In this document: piece after piece, positions 49,756 through 61,270 of the stretch
How positions within the stretch are numbered: the stretch's first letter is position 1
Layout: every line of letters begins with the position of its first letter
NCBI GenBank assembly: GCA_021397835.1
Contig: JAJFZO010000034.1
Span: 622,501-686,500 of the forward strand
Reading direction: 5' to 3'
DNA length: 64,000 nt
Origin: Moringa oleifera
Taxonomy: Eukaryota; Streptophyta; Magnoliopsida; Brassicales; Moringaceae
Notes under the pieces: generated by a model
Databases searched by the model: none
What the model saw: only the letters and a program-made list of their open reading frames with translations
Told to the model about the DNA's origin: nothing
Position numbers and translations under genes: made by a program

Positions 49756-49984
49756 TGGAGGAGTAGGAGTTGAGGGGTGGATGATGTTTGAGCCAAAGCA
49801 CTTTGATGTGTGTTTAACACCATTCCTTGCTGCTTGAAGTAAGCTTTTTAAGGCTGGTGATGCAATACCTAATCATGCCTATGGAAATATATAAAAGAAG
49901 GAAGTGAATTGTGTATGGTTAAGACCAGGTTGTCGGGTATGATTTTATATTTATATTTGAGGGTTTCATGTTTTTCAGCTGCTA

Positions 49985-50002
49985 ATGATATCCGAACACT
50001 AA
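49985..50002 (+). promoter_or_regulatory. Short uORF overlapping the start of paralogue B
   Basis: ATG ATA TCC GAA CAC TAA is a five-codon frame whose stop overlaps the next ATG (TAATG, main start at 50002). It lies in the exon only if the acceptor at 49976-49978 (tttttcag) is used. If so, the layout would favour termination followed by reinitiation. Confidence 0.4.
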
Positions 50003-53000
50003 TGGTTGCATATCACTGGTTGCAGCAGAAAATGGAATATATTGAGATTGACAAGCCTAATGAAAGCATTGAAGGCACCCTGAGGATAAGAGAGAATGGC
50101 TTTCATCTTAGACCAGTTTCGCCAGAAGAGTCTGGTGAAGGATTGCCGTATGCTCCTGAAAATTGGCCCCTTCCTGGAGATAACTGGGGTTGGAGGGTAG
50201 GGAGAAGAGTTGCCCATACAGGTCATTTTTTGGATAGATACCTGTATCTTCCAATGCGTCTGTTTCATCAGGAGAAACAAACGTGTAAGAAACGTTGGTT
50301 TGCTAGCAAGCTTTCAGTTGAAAGATATATTCAAACAGCATTCCCTGATGCAGACTTGGCAGCATTTTTTGCTTCATTCAGTTGGAAGATCCCCGCAAAA
50401 ACAAAGGCGATGACAAATGGTCTGGTCTGTAAACCTTAGTTTAGGCTAGTTTTAATTTTCCATGTGCATCAACCTGAATTTTACTGTTCCGTATGATTGA
50501 ATGTATCTTTTATCTCTTGGTTTCCTTGTGAAGAAAACGCAGACTTAACTTTTCTGTATATATGGAAATGAGTACATCTTCAATAATTTTTTCTTAGGAA
50601 ATTTAATCTCTTATGACTGAGAAATCAGAAATCTGCTCGTCTGTGGGATTTTTCAAATTCATTCATACTTACCAGTTTTGAACCCACCAAAAAAAAAGAA
50701 AGAGAGGATGAAAACTCATGAATCTGATGCACCATTAAAGATTTTACCTCATTAACATACTTCTCTTTCATGGTAGAATGTGTATCTTTTGTCCTTTTAT
50801 GTTAGACTTTAGAGGTTTTATGATGCTTTGAGACCTATTATCTATAGGTGCTTTTTTGCTTGTCAGTAGATTGTGTCATCTTGAGACTGTAAGCTCAACA
50901 ACTTGAATATTGTTAGGTAATTTATTATAAGCATATCTAATTTCAATACTTGAACAAATCTTTTCAAGCAATGTTGCTTTACTACAGGCAATGTCGCAGG
51001 GCTTAAACTTCTGGGACCTTCTGAGGAGACAACAGAACATTCTGCATCTGATTCCAAATCTGATGGCATGGCTTGTAAGGCTGGAAATACAAATTGCAAC
51101 AGTCTGGTGGTGCAAGAAGGCAGTCCACCTTTAGCTGTCATGTCCTGTGACATTTGCTGCAGTGAACCTCATTTCTGCCGCGAATGTTGTTGTATTCTCT
51201 GCTGCAAGACCATAAACTTGAATCTTCGAGGCTATAGCTACATCAAATGTGAGGCGATGGTTGGCCAGGGTTATATATGTGGGCATATTGCTCATTTGAA
51301 TTGTGCTCTTCGATCGTACATGGCTGGAACAGTTGGAGGAAGCATTGGGCTGGATGCTGAGTATTATTGTCGACGTTGCGATGCAAGGACAGACCTGGCT
51401 CCACATGTTACAAGGTTTTTGGGAATCTGTGAGTCCATTGATTCTCAGGATGATGTTGAGGAGATCTTAAATGTTGGTGTCTGTATTTTACGTGGTTCAC
51501 AGAGAACCATTGCAAAGATGTTGCTCAGTCGAATTGAATTGGTCATCACAAAGGTAAAGCCTGTGCAATTTAGCTTTCCCACACTTTGTCAAAATCTTCC
51601 TTGTTCCCTTTCTGGTTCCTATAACCAGTGGTATCATTATTTTATATTTAAATCAGCTTAAATGTGGGACTTCTCTTGAAGATATCTGGAAAATCGACGA
51701 GAACAAGTCAGCTCCATGCACAGGTAATTTGCCTTAGATGCCATAATACTTACAGTTATTGTCATCAAATAAGCAATTTTGCGATCCTGTATGAGAATGT
51801 AAGCATATGTCTTTCGGGTGGAGAGTATCAGGTTTTCTCTTTCTTTATATGAATTTTCTCATTTCAGTTGCTCATTTGGCTTGGTGATAAACAAATCACC
51901 ATCCATCTTCCCTTCCCTGATTGTGATGGGTATTTAGTTATGTGTAAAAGGTATGTCTGGACTTACAAAGAAAAATTAGAAACGTGTATTTAACATTTGA
52001 GTATATGGGCTAAGAAAGAGAAAGAGAATTGTGGGAAACAGAATTGAGTATGAATTACTGTGTAGAACTTTGATCTTTGCTCTAGGAAGTGTAGCAACTC
52101 ATGAAAATACTCATTGCCATGACTTGATTAGTAATGCGTTTAGGAGACCCTGGAAGTAAAGGCATGTTGGAGGTTAGTAATTATCTTGGAATTAGGGTAA
52201 AAATTGTCAGAGAGAGAGAACTTTACATTAGTTGCTTTTCTTTTTTAACTAAAAGGAGATAATCCCATAAATGGTTCTTTCCATCTTGTAATGAAATTGT
52301 AATATTTAACAGAACACTATGCTTGAAATGAGGACCAAGGAAGCTGATTGTTGTTTCGTTATTGTGTGTAATTCACATTTTTCCCTTTATTGCATAGAGT
52401 AGTTTCCTTGCTCAAGATCTTGGGAATCACCCATGGTCTTGAAACTGTTTTCTTATACTTTTGAGGACTTGGAATGGGTGAGAAATAATTTTCTCATTCC
52501 AAGATTCGTCCTGCTTGAGATCCCTTCTCCTTCTGATCGACCATGGACCAGCCGTGAAGGGTGAATCATGGTTTTCAAAGGTAGCCTCAAGGGAGGGAAA
52601 GACCCATCCATTCATCCCTTTTTCCAAAATATCTATTGCTAGCTTTAAATTTCTCCTTCCCAGCTTACACCCGATGCCTGGCATTGTATGGTGGGCTTGA
52701 CGTAAAAATCTTTTCTATGAATTGCACATAGCCTTATTTGTGAAATTTTTTGAGTTAAAGGTCAACAGGGATGATAAGCATTCAGATTTTAAATTTTACT
52801 ACTTCAATAGCATTAGGCTTAGACTATTTTCCAAGGACATTCCTTCGAACAATAAGGAATGGGTCGAAAAGTTTTTCTAGGCCTCATGGCCCAAAATGCA
52901 TCCTAATCTGAACACTTGGAGTGAGCAGTCCAAGAAAATAGATAGGAAGAAGGTTCACCCCAACCTAATGCCAATTTTCAAAACACTGTCTGATCATCAT

Positions 53001-55016
53001 TGATTAGATAATTCTAGGGATCACATAAACAACACTAGGATAGCAGTCGTTAGGGCCACCAAGTCTTGGTTCCAAGTGTTTAGGTTCGATAGGACCTCTT
53101 GATTTGTCGAGAATGAATCGAGCTCGGGTTCTGAAGAGGGAGAGCTCTTTTCTTACCTTCCAAAACCAATTCCAGATCCTCAACGAACAACAACCCCCAA
53201 ACCAAACAATCAACTCGAGCTAAATACTAACCTCGATGAAGAAGCTGTGTCTGCGCCCTTGATCTCCATCAGACCAGCATTCCCGTCATTGATCCTCCTT
53301 CTCCCGGTGTGGCCTCTTGAATTGGTGGTACCCCAGGTCTCATTACTGTTTTAATTTCTCTTTTTACTAAATCCTTGTGTTTTATCTTTGCAAATCCTGA
53401 AGAGATGGCCCTCAACAAAATCTGCCTTCCCGAACCGAAGACCAACTCTGGGAGGCCATGAATGCTGCCCTGGGTGAACTGCCCCCAGAGTTGGTTCTAA
53501 TAGTGGTGTTGCTGCCAGACCAACCAATGAGCCACAACAGCGGGGACTGCCTTCACCGGCTGCTCCGAAGAGAAAAAGAAACAGGAAAGACTGTTGCTAC
53601 TGCTCCTACACTAAGCAAGAGGAGAAGGAAGGGGAGCGTCATTCTTAGAGATTGGGGTGCTGTGGATGCACTCATCATCGAGAATTACTAGGTGCAAAAT
53701 TAGATGTCAACAATGATCTTGCATGATTAGGTGTCTGATCACATTGGGATGTCTGATCACTCCGGAGATTTAGGTTCAAGGCCGGAGCCATGGTCTGAAA
53801 TGTAAATCTCGATGTTTAGGGATTCACGATCTAAGCTAATATTAAATTTAATCCCGATCATTACAAAATCCTGATCTAACATGAATTTGAGAACCTAGAC
53901 TGGTAACCCTGATGAGAACGCTTGCTTGAAATCCGATCTTGAACCTCCAATGAAGATAAACCTTTGAAGAAGTCACTTGGAACAAAATTAGGTGTCAACA
54001 ATGATCCCGCATGATTCTTTCCCAAGATGTAATGAGTTCCAAGCTAATCATGGAAAACTTTTCAGAACTTGAGATATGGATTCATATCACTGTGAAGTTA
54101 AGATGTAGTTAGGGAATAAGGTAAATCTATGAAGCTTGGAATTTGGTGTTCTTTGTTGCTCTTTTCCTTCACTTGCAATTGGTAGTGAAACATGCACATG
54201 TGAGGATTACAGATTGTTACTGGGTGTCTGATCACATTCAATCAAGTTGCTTTGGAATCAGGCTGAATCATGGGAAGAGATGCAAATTTTCTTGTGGAGG
54301 TGATCTGCATCTGTGGTTTTATGGTTTGTGACCTCTAAGACTGGATGGTCAAATATCTTAACCCAAAAAAGAAAAAAGAAAAGAAAAGATTGGATGGTAA
54401 AAAAAATTTCTTCGAGTTTGTACTGAGATCCAGGTTGGAGTTTAAGTCATATTTATCTTTTGTCTCTTTGTTGTTCTCCACTTCTTAATCTCTTTTTCTT
54501 TCTGGTTTTCTTTTCCTTTTTCTAGTCCGTATTTTGCAGGAGAGTGGCTTTTCTCACCGTGCATTTTCTTCGTTTTTCCTTTTTGGTTTATATACAGGCA
54601 TCTCTGGTAACGGAGATACGACCCTGGAAATTGAAAATCACCAAGATCCTCTGGACTTGCTACAAAGTGGGCCTATACCTTTCGATTATCAGAATGAATT
54701 GCTGAAACTTGAGGATGAAATTTACGACGTTCTTCAGGCACTGAGAAAGTCACAGGAGACTGAATATAAAATTGCAGAGGAAAGGCTTTTTGCTCAGAAG
54801 AAATACCTTGATGATCTGTATCAACAACTTGAGAACGAGAGGGCTCAATTGTCATGTCGTACCTCAAGTACTGATGCCAATGGCTTACTGGCTGCAGTCT
54901 TGGACAGATCGGATCAAATAAAACGAGAAGTCATGAAACTCAAGGAAATGGAAGAAGTGGCCAAGGGATTTGGAAGGACCCCTAAGGGTATTTTGATGGA
55001 ACACTTTGATTTGTAA
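50002..55016 (+). CDS. OBERON-like PHD finger protein with the same N-terminal domain as paralogue A (paralogue B)
   Basis: Five exons (50002-50419, 50988-51553, 51657-51723, 54598-55016, plus an untranslated leader) give 489 residues in frame. A downstream ATG at 50032 (MEYIEIDKPNE) is an alternative start. The N-terminal domain is at about residues 45-131 (GEGLPYAPENWPLPGDNWGW, SVERYIQTAFPDADLAAFFA, FSWKIPA). An OBERON-type PHD finger starts at about residue 191: SCDICCSEPHFCRECCCILC, then GYICGHIAHLNCALRSY and YYCRRCDARTDLAPHV. A helical segment and a coiled coil close the protein (KKYLDDLYQQLENERAQL). OBERON proteins are nuclear regulators of meristem and auxin-linked gene expression; that this paralogue reads histone marks is inference. 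The last intron (51724-54597) is 2.9 kb and repeat-bearing. Confidence 0.85.
53695..54016. repeat. Pair of 34-bp direct repeats in the last intron of paralogue B
   Basis: The copies at 53695-53728 and 53983-54016 are 31/34 identical (caaaattag.tgtcaacaatg then atgatt). Read on the minus strand they begin TGTTGAC, a common way for plant LTRs to start. A second 16-bp repeat (ggtgtctgatcacatt) occurs at 53730-53745 and 54223-54238. The block probably derives from an inserted element. Confidence 0.6.
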
Positions 55017-58000
55017 AGTGAGGACTGAAGTTGACTCCATCAGATCACGATGAACTAAATTTGTCAGCATTTTCATCGAAGTTTTCCATTGAACTATCTC
55101 CTTCACCATCAGACTGAGCACCTGTACATTTTCTTAAGTAGACATCCTTTGAAGTTGTCTGAGAAACCATGTACATGTGCATGAAAATTCATGTTCAACA
55201 TAGAGGATAGATGGAGTTCATTGGCCAAACTTCTTCAGTGCTTGTCCTAATCCATGTAGATCAACTTCAGAAGTGTGGAGGAAAACTGCCCAAGGGTTTG
55301 AAATAAGTCGCGCAAAGACAAATTAGAGGCAAGAGTTGTTTAGAAGAGGATTAATTCAACAGTTGTTTAGAAATGTTTTTGTTCTTGTTAATCGAATTGC
55401 ATGTGGCATTTCAGCTTGCAAGATTCTTGAGATGATGGAATGTAAAGAGTGTTTCTGGGATTTTCTTAATTTTGGTTAAAATGCTTCAGCAAATTCCATA
55501 GGAAAAATTGTGTCAGGTACTATTACAGTGATTTTATATTAACATTGCATCCCCTTGGGTATATATGGCCTTTATTCTTAGTACTTAAGTCTCATATTGA
55601 GTCTGCTTGATGATGCCCCCCAAAGGAATGGATGATTGCAGTTAATGCATGTTCCTAATCATGAAAGGTATGCCATGCAAGTCCTAGTAAGTATCCGAGT
55701 CAAGTGGAAATGCTTTACAGCGTTTTGTAAAATTTCCCTGGTAAGATTTCTGGAAGAATGGCAGTTAGTAGCAAATGCTATAGATGCCACCTCATATATT
55801 TTTTTTTAATCAGAAAGGCTATGGCTCCTGGCGTCAGCCTATAATAATCACTCTTCTTAACAGGATGAGTGGTCACCATTAAACTTGATTCATGACCATA
55901 TTATTAGCTTGTCATGCAGTTAAAACATAATCTTGTGGCCTGTAATGCAATATATACTAATTCTGTTCTATGCCGGTGTTTAATGTCTGAGTTATAGACT
56001 ATATCATTCTTGTGTTGCATGCAATGAAGCAGAAAAGAGTTCAACTTGACCTCAAGTGTTGAAAACAAACAGGAAATAAAAAAAAAAGTTTAGGAAGAAA
56101 AGCATATAAAGTTTCCGATTCATTGCAGAGAAAATATTGAGAGTAACATCCCTGGTCTTTTAGACAGTTGGAAGCACAACGATGGAGATTGATCTGCTGA
56201 ATGTTGAATGATAAACGGCAGTTTCAGTTGGAGAAGAAAATTCTAAGTTTAACCACCATATGACATTACATCTTCATCACCCACATGCCGATCTCATTCT
56301 GTGCCAAAGACGCAACCTTAAAAGAATTCGCTTGTTTTAAGGCAAGAAAGATCACAGCATTAGATATTACAAAGAGATCTCACATATGAATTGTATTTCT
56401 GATCGGTGAGTCCTTATTTCTCTTTATCAAGAATGAAGGTGCTTATTATCATCAATCTCTTGCCGTTTTTAACAAAATTTCTTGAGGCTGTCTGTCTCTG
56501 GGGTTGTTTGCATAATAAAATGCAAGAAATTATGCAGATAAGTTTGAAATGCCTATGCCATTCCCTTTTTCTCTTTAGTAGCTCAAGAAGAGGTTTTTCT
56601 ATTACCAAAAAGAAAATTTATGAACATGGAACCTTGTCTGCCATTGTCGCCAAACTCTTCTTAAAACTCTGTTTATCCAGAATGGTTATTCTTTCTCCAT
56701 TCTCATCCCAAGCAGATTAAGATCCCTACCAGAATCAACTTTGAAAAGAAGACTAGGCTAATTAAAGATCAGTGACGGTGTCATGGAAGAGGGAAAAAAA
56801 AAAGGAAAAAAGAAAATGAATGTGATAGAAGGTATTTGAAGGGATGAGTGTAGAAAATCAAGCTAAAGGAATCATATTTACTGCACATCAATACGAGTAA
56901 ACAGTTCAAAATATCAGCAAAAATGAAATTAGAAGAAAATCCATTCTCCCAAATTGTAGGTTAGCAATAGAATCATTCATGGTCAAGCTCCATTCTCCAG
57001 TGGAAAACTAAGGGATGCACCAAATCTAATTTTGAACATATGCCTTGACAAAGTACAGTTATGATCCCATGGTTTCTTAGATGGATCGATTTATCTTATC
57101 AACAAAAAGGCAGCCAGAACAAAAAGATCGTCCAACAGTATAAATCAGCCAATCAAACCAAGGAATTAAGGCAGGAAAAAAGGGAAAGGTCAATCATCAG
57201 AACAAGATATGAAAAGGATTCATCAGTTGTAAAGAGACTTCAAAAGGATTCATGAGATAATCTAGTTTAACAGTAGCCTGTAAAGACTCCCGTAGGCTTA
57301 AGTTACTAACAGCAAAAAGCAAATGTAATTCATGGGTCCAAGACTAGACTGGCCAAGGGACCACAGGCATAAATTCTTAACCACGAAGTTGCAGTGAGGA
57401 ACCAGTTCTTGGAATCAAAGCATGAAATGCTTTGGGTTCAAAGAAACTAGCCAGTTGAACTTTCTGAAGAAGAGGATAATGCAAGAAATGTAGACGTGAA
57501 ACCCATTACCCACCAAAATGGATATGCAGCCCGCTGTCAAACTCCTTTCAGGAATGCACAGAACAAACACCAACCAAGAATTCTAATCTTATATTCATGG
57601 TCATTCATACACAAAGCTCATAAAGCTTTCACTCAACCACATTTAGCAGAGCAGTTTGGCTCAGTCCACCTGAATGCTCAATTTATCAGAAACAAAGATA
57701 GTATTAGACAATATTCATAACAAAATTGAGAATTCCTCTCTTCTGCTCTCAGATAAAACATGGAAGAATACCTCTAAGACAAACAACTAGATTTCAGACC
57801 TCTGTGTACCAGGAAAACTCATCAGGAAGCACAAAAGAATATGAGTTTAAACTTTAGAACAGGCTTCTATCTACTACAAATGGCACCTTAAACTCCGAGC
57901 TCCATCTATCAGTGGAGAACAAGATTACCAGAAACCATGTCAAAACAATATGAATCAAAGTGCAATCATACCCATCATGCCACAAAGACAAGGTTTCCAA

Positions 58001-58109
58001 CATTTCTTGATTCAACAACAAAATTAACCATTAAAAATGATAACTAAGTTCCAACAACACCAACCCTGCAACAAAAGAGATGTAAACAGAGCTATCACCA
58101 TCTTATGTG
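55017..58109. other. Convergent spacer between paralogue B and the HSP20-like gene
   Basis: About 3.1 kb between two convergent stops. Roughly the first 500 bases and the last 300 are probably 3' UTRs. Short frames in between are compositionally non-coding. No gene is visible. Confidence 0.6.
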
Positions 58110-58649
58110 TCACTGTACAAGCACAAGCCTACTATTCCCCATACCTCCTCTAAATCCCCCATTACCACCACCTCCTCCAGGGCCAGTACCAGCACCACCA
58201 GCATCCTCCTCCAAATTCATCATGTCAGCTCCTTTTGGTACCGTCACTATCAGTTCTCCGTCCTCATAGACCGCGCTGGCGAGCTCCGGCCGCGTCGATT
58301 CCGGCAACCGGAACCGCCACATATCCAATTCGAGCTCATCCAAGGAAGAAATCTCGAGAGACCCATTAGCTCTAATCACGATTTTTGTGACACCCGGGTG
58401 AATTTCGACAGTGTGCGCTCGCACATCGCCGATACCGTCAGTCTCAGCGACGAACTTGAAGCAGTCGGGGCTCTCTTCGATGGATACGTCGGCGTCGGAC
58501 CTGAAAGGAAGCTCCAACACCCGACTAAAGATGTGGGGCAATCGCCGGAGCTTCTTGTGGGACCCACCGGTGATGGGTTCTTGGGCCCGGTCTCTTGCGG
58601 CGTATTGGATTGTGATGTTCCTCTTCTTGGGCAATGGATGGATTTTCAT
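58110..58649 (-). CDS. Small HSP20-like (alpha-crystallin-type) protein
   Basis: Intronless frame of 179 residues starting MKIHPLPKKRNITIQY. It matches the At4g14830/At3g22530-type family from memory: HKKLRRLPHIFSRVLELPFR, DADVSIEES, CFKFVAETDGIGDVRAHTVE, then WRFRLPESTRPELASAVYED and GELIVTVPK. The last part aligns with the beta8-beta9 strands of alpha-crystallin domains (RFRLPE ... G.L.VTVPK), while the canonical GVL motif is altered. The tail is Gly-rich. Arabidopsis calls the family heat shock protein 1 or HSP-like. Chaperone activity is not evident from sequence. The frame stays open upstream and includes a hydrophobic segment, but I chose the conserved ATG at 58649. Confidence 0.85.
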   Translation of the reverse strand: MKIHPLPKKRNITIQYAARDRAQEPITGGSHKKLRRLPHIFSRVLELPFRSDADVSIEESPDCFKFVAETDGIGDVRAHTVEIHPGVTKIVIRANGSLEISSLDELELDMWRFRLPESTRPELASAVYEDGELIVTVPKGADMMNLEEDAGGAGTGPGGGGGNGGFRGGMGNSRLVLVQ

Positions 58650-61270
58650 GGCGTTGGCTGTCGGGTCCTCGTTATCTACAGACTGTGCGGTGAACGAAGG
58701 AGAACACGAGCAAGAAAGACAGAGAAACGGGGCCAAGATTAATAGTAAAGCCAAAGATGCTCTGAGGAGGAAAGGTGAACAATTTCGGGTAGGAATCAAA
58801 ATCTTGATCAGATTTCGGAGTGGAAAAGGTGAAATCATAAAAAAAGCAATGGCAGTGAAATTGTTTCCTTTATTATTTATTTTTTCCCTCTTCCGACTTG
58901 CTGTTGAATGCGAACCTAAGCTTTTTCTTCCAACCAAACTTCTAATATTATGTCTGTGTTTGAGATTGGGAGAAAAAAAGAAAAACAAAAAGATTTCAAA
59001 GAAGAATTTCTGAAAGAACGGAAACGTGTTAGAGGTAAAGGAAAAGGCTATTAATGAGATCTTGTCCTTTTTCCGTGCGCGCAGAGTCACCGAAGGGGAA
59101 TCACTGATAAGATAAAGAAAGGGCCTTTGAGTTACTTATGAACCCTAATTTTCCAAGAAATTACTAACCGACCTTCTTATTTCTTTGTTTATTTATTTTT
59201 CCTCACCCATGAAAAATACGCCTATATTTGCGTGGGCATTATTAGGTCTCTTCAAGATGGATAAAATAATTTAAATTACGTTAATACTTAAAAAATTAAT
59301 TATTAATATTTTTTATATATTAGTTAAATAAATATTAAAACTATATATACCTTTGAATTTAAACTTAAAAATATCTAACAAGTCAACCATATTTTATATT
59401 TTAATTTGATTTAATTTAAATAATTATAAAATTTAATAATATTTTTATTGTAAAAACTCTATTTTTTACATTTATTAAAAAATCTCATATTAAAATTTAT
59501 TATATAAAATTTTTAATTTAAATATTTTAATTTGCATAGTATTTTAATAATTTTTAAATTAAAATAATAGAAATATAATTTAATTTTTTTATATTTACTT
59601 ATTTTATTTTATTTTATTTTATTATTACATATTAATACTTTTTAATATATTATAAGTACAATTGAATCATTAAAATTTAAATTAAAAATTGAATATAATT
59701 AAAAAATTTTATATTTTATTTTATGATTACATATTAATACTTTTTAACACATTAATACAAATCAAATTAATAAAAATGTAAAATGATATATGTACCAGTA
59801 CTTTTGCAAACAATTTTAATTTGAATTTGCCTTCTGGGCAATTAGGGGCCCTAAATAGATAAGTCTACGTCCATGAGCTTTAGAGGAAAAGGGTGACATC
59901 AAGCCACATAACCCTGATTGGTACCATACTTTATATACTCTGCAAAGGTTGAACCCCCTTGCGTCTGAAAAGAACAAGAACAAGAAAAGGTTGCTTAGTG
60001 CTTACAACTTTACACGATGCTATCGAATGATAACAAAGTTTGTGGCCAAGAAAGTCCTGTAGTGTTTCATAACACACTATCACATTTCTAAGCAACCAAA
60101 GAGAAAAAGAATATTTGTTCTAAGCCAAGGAAAAATATATTTGTTATAGACTTACATGGAAGAAGAGGAAGATTACACGCATGCTTCACCACGGCAGGGA
60201 CAAACCAAATAAATCACAAGGAAAATCAAACCATATACAACCATTAAACCTGTTGATTTGTGAATTTGATGTCACTTTTGAATGTGTAATACAATTTGCA
60301 TACTAAACAAAACGAGAGGTAAAAATACAAACTATCATTCCCTTGGTTTTGATTATGACATGCTTGCTCCCCACTAGATTACGATCAATGCTCTAATGGA
60401 CATCAACATCTTTCTAGTTTCTACCAGTACATTGTGACTACGTGGGCAGGAGTACGATAATGTGAAGAACTAAAATCAGGAATTGGCTTAAGTGAATTAA
60501 TTTATGGCAATGATTTATTAGGTCTGAGAAAGACAAAGACAACAATACCAGGTCATGACACAGAATGAAGGTTCCCCGATCCTTCCTGGAAAAGACACAG
60601 AGCTTCTATCTTGAACAAAAAAAACTTGTTCGAATTGGGCCAAACCTGTCTTCACTTTAGTTTTGGCCAAAAGTGTGTGATAGCATTGCGAAGGTGATGG
60701 TTGATGCAAATGACGAGAAAGAGGATGCTTAACATAGGAAACACAGAAAAGTTGACACTCAATCTGCCACCTTCCAGTTAGATTAACAATAGTATTAGTA
60801 AAAGGAGTACGTAAGACAGGTACCTGCCACTTAAAAAAGCATGGAAATTACAGAGTTGAAGTCATGTGTGATTCTCTCCTTGCCAAAGGATATCCCTCAT
60901 CACCACTGCAATCCATCAAGCTCTCATATAACCACTTTCGACCACTATTGTGAGGGCTTCAGGCAGCAATCACATCTCCTACTTTCAATATTTACCTAAT
61001 TAATGTGGTCAGTCCCAAATATGCTTTGTGTTGCCTGCTGGAGCAAAGACTAAAGTAACAACCAAATATGGCTCAGAAAAAAAATATTTACATTTAGTTC
61101 TTTAAGAGATGGCTCCCGTTTGACAGTATGGACATTCATGATTATAAAGCATCTGCCGAAGGTTCAGATCTCAGCTCACAAAAAGCCTTCAAGATTCCAC
61201 TTCATTTTTCTGCAGAAAATCTGGTAACTGTTTTATTCCTATTTGTTCATTCATTTTCAACTTGCTATAT
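58650..61270. other. HSP20-like upstream region, AT-rich spacer, and 3' flank of next gene
   Basis: Positions 59240-59800 are strongly AT-rich. The rest is non-coding sequence upstream of the HSP20-like gene and downstream of the - strand gene ending at 61271. No gene or RNA is seen. Confidence 0.55.

Larger units (their letters stand above)
47027..50001. other. Spacer between the paralogues and leader of paralogue B
   Basis: The first 300 bases are 3' UTR-like. Positions about 47560-48760 are very AT-rich. A leader-like segment starts near 48770, with a donor at about 48928 (cct|gtaagt). It is probably the first untranslated exon of paralogue B. Confidence 0.55.

Noticed and set aside
58107..58742. 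Long plus-strand frame of 211 codons over the HSP20-like gene
   Set aside because: It is antisense to a conserved coding frame and has no family features. The open frame arises from GC-rich codons on the other strand.
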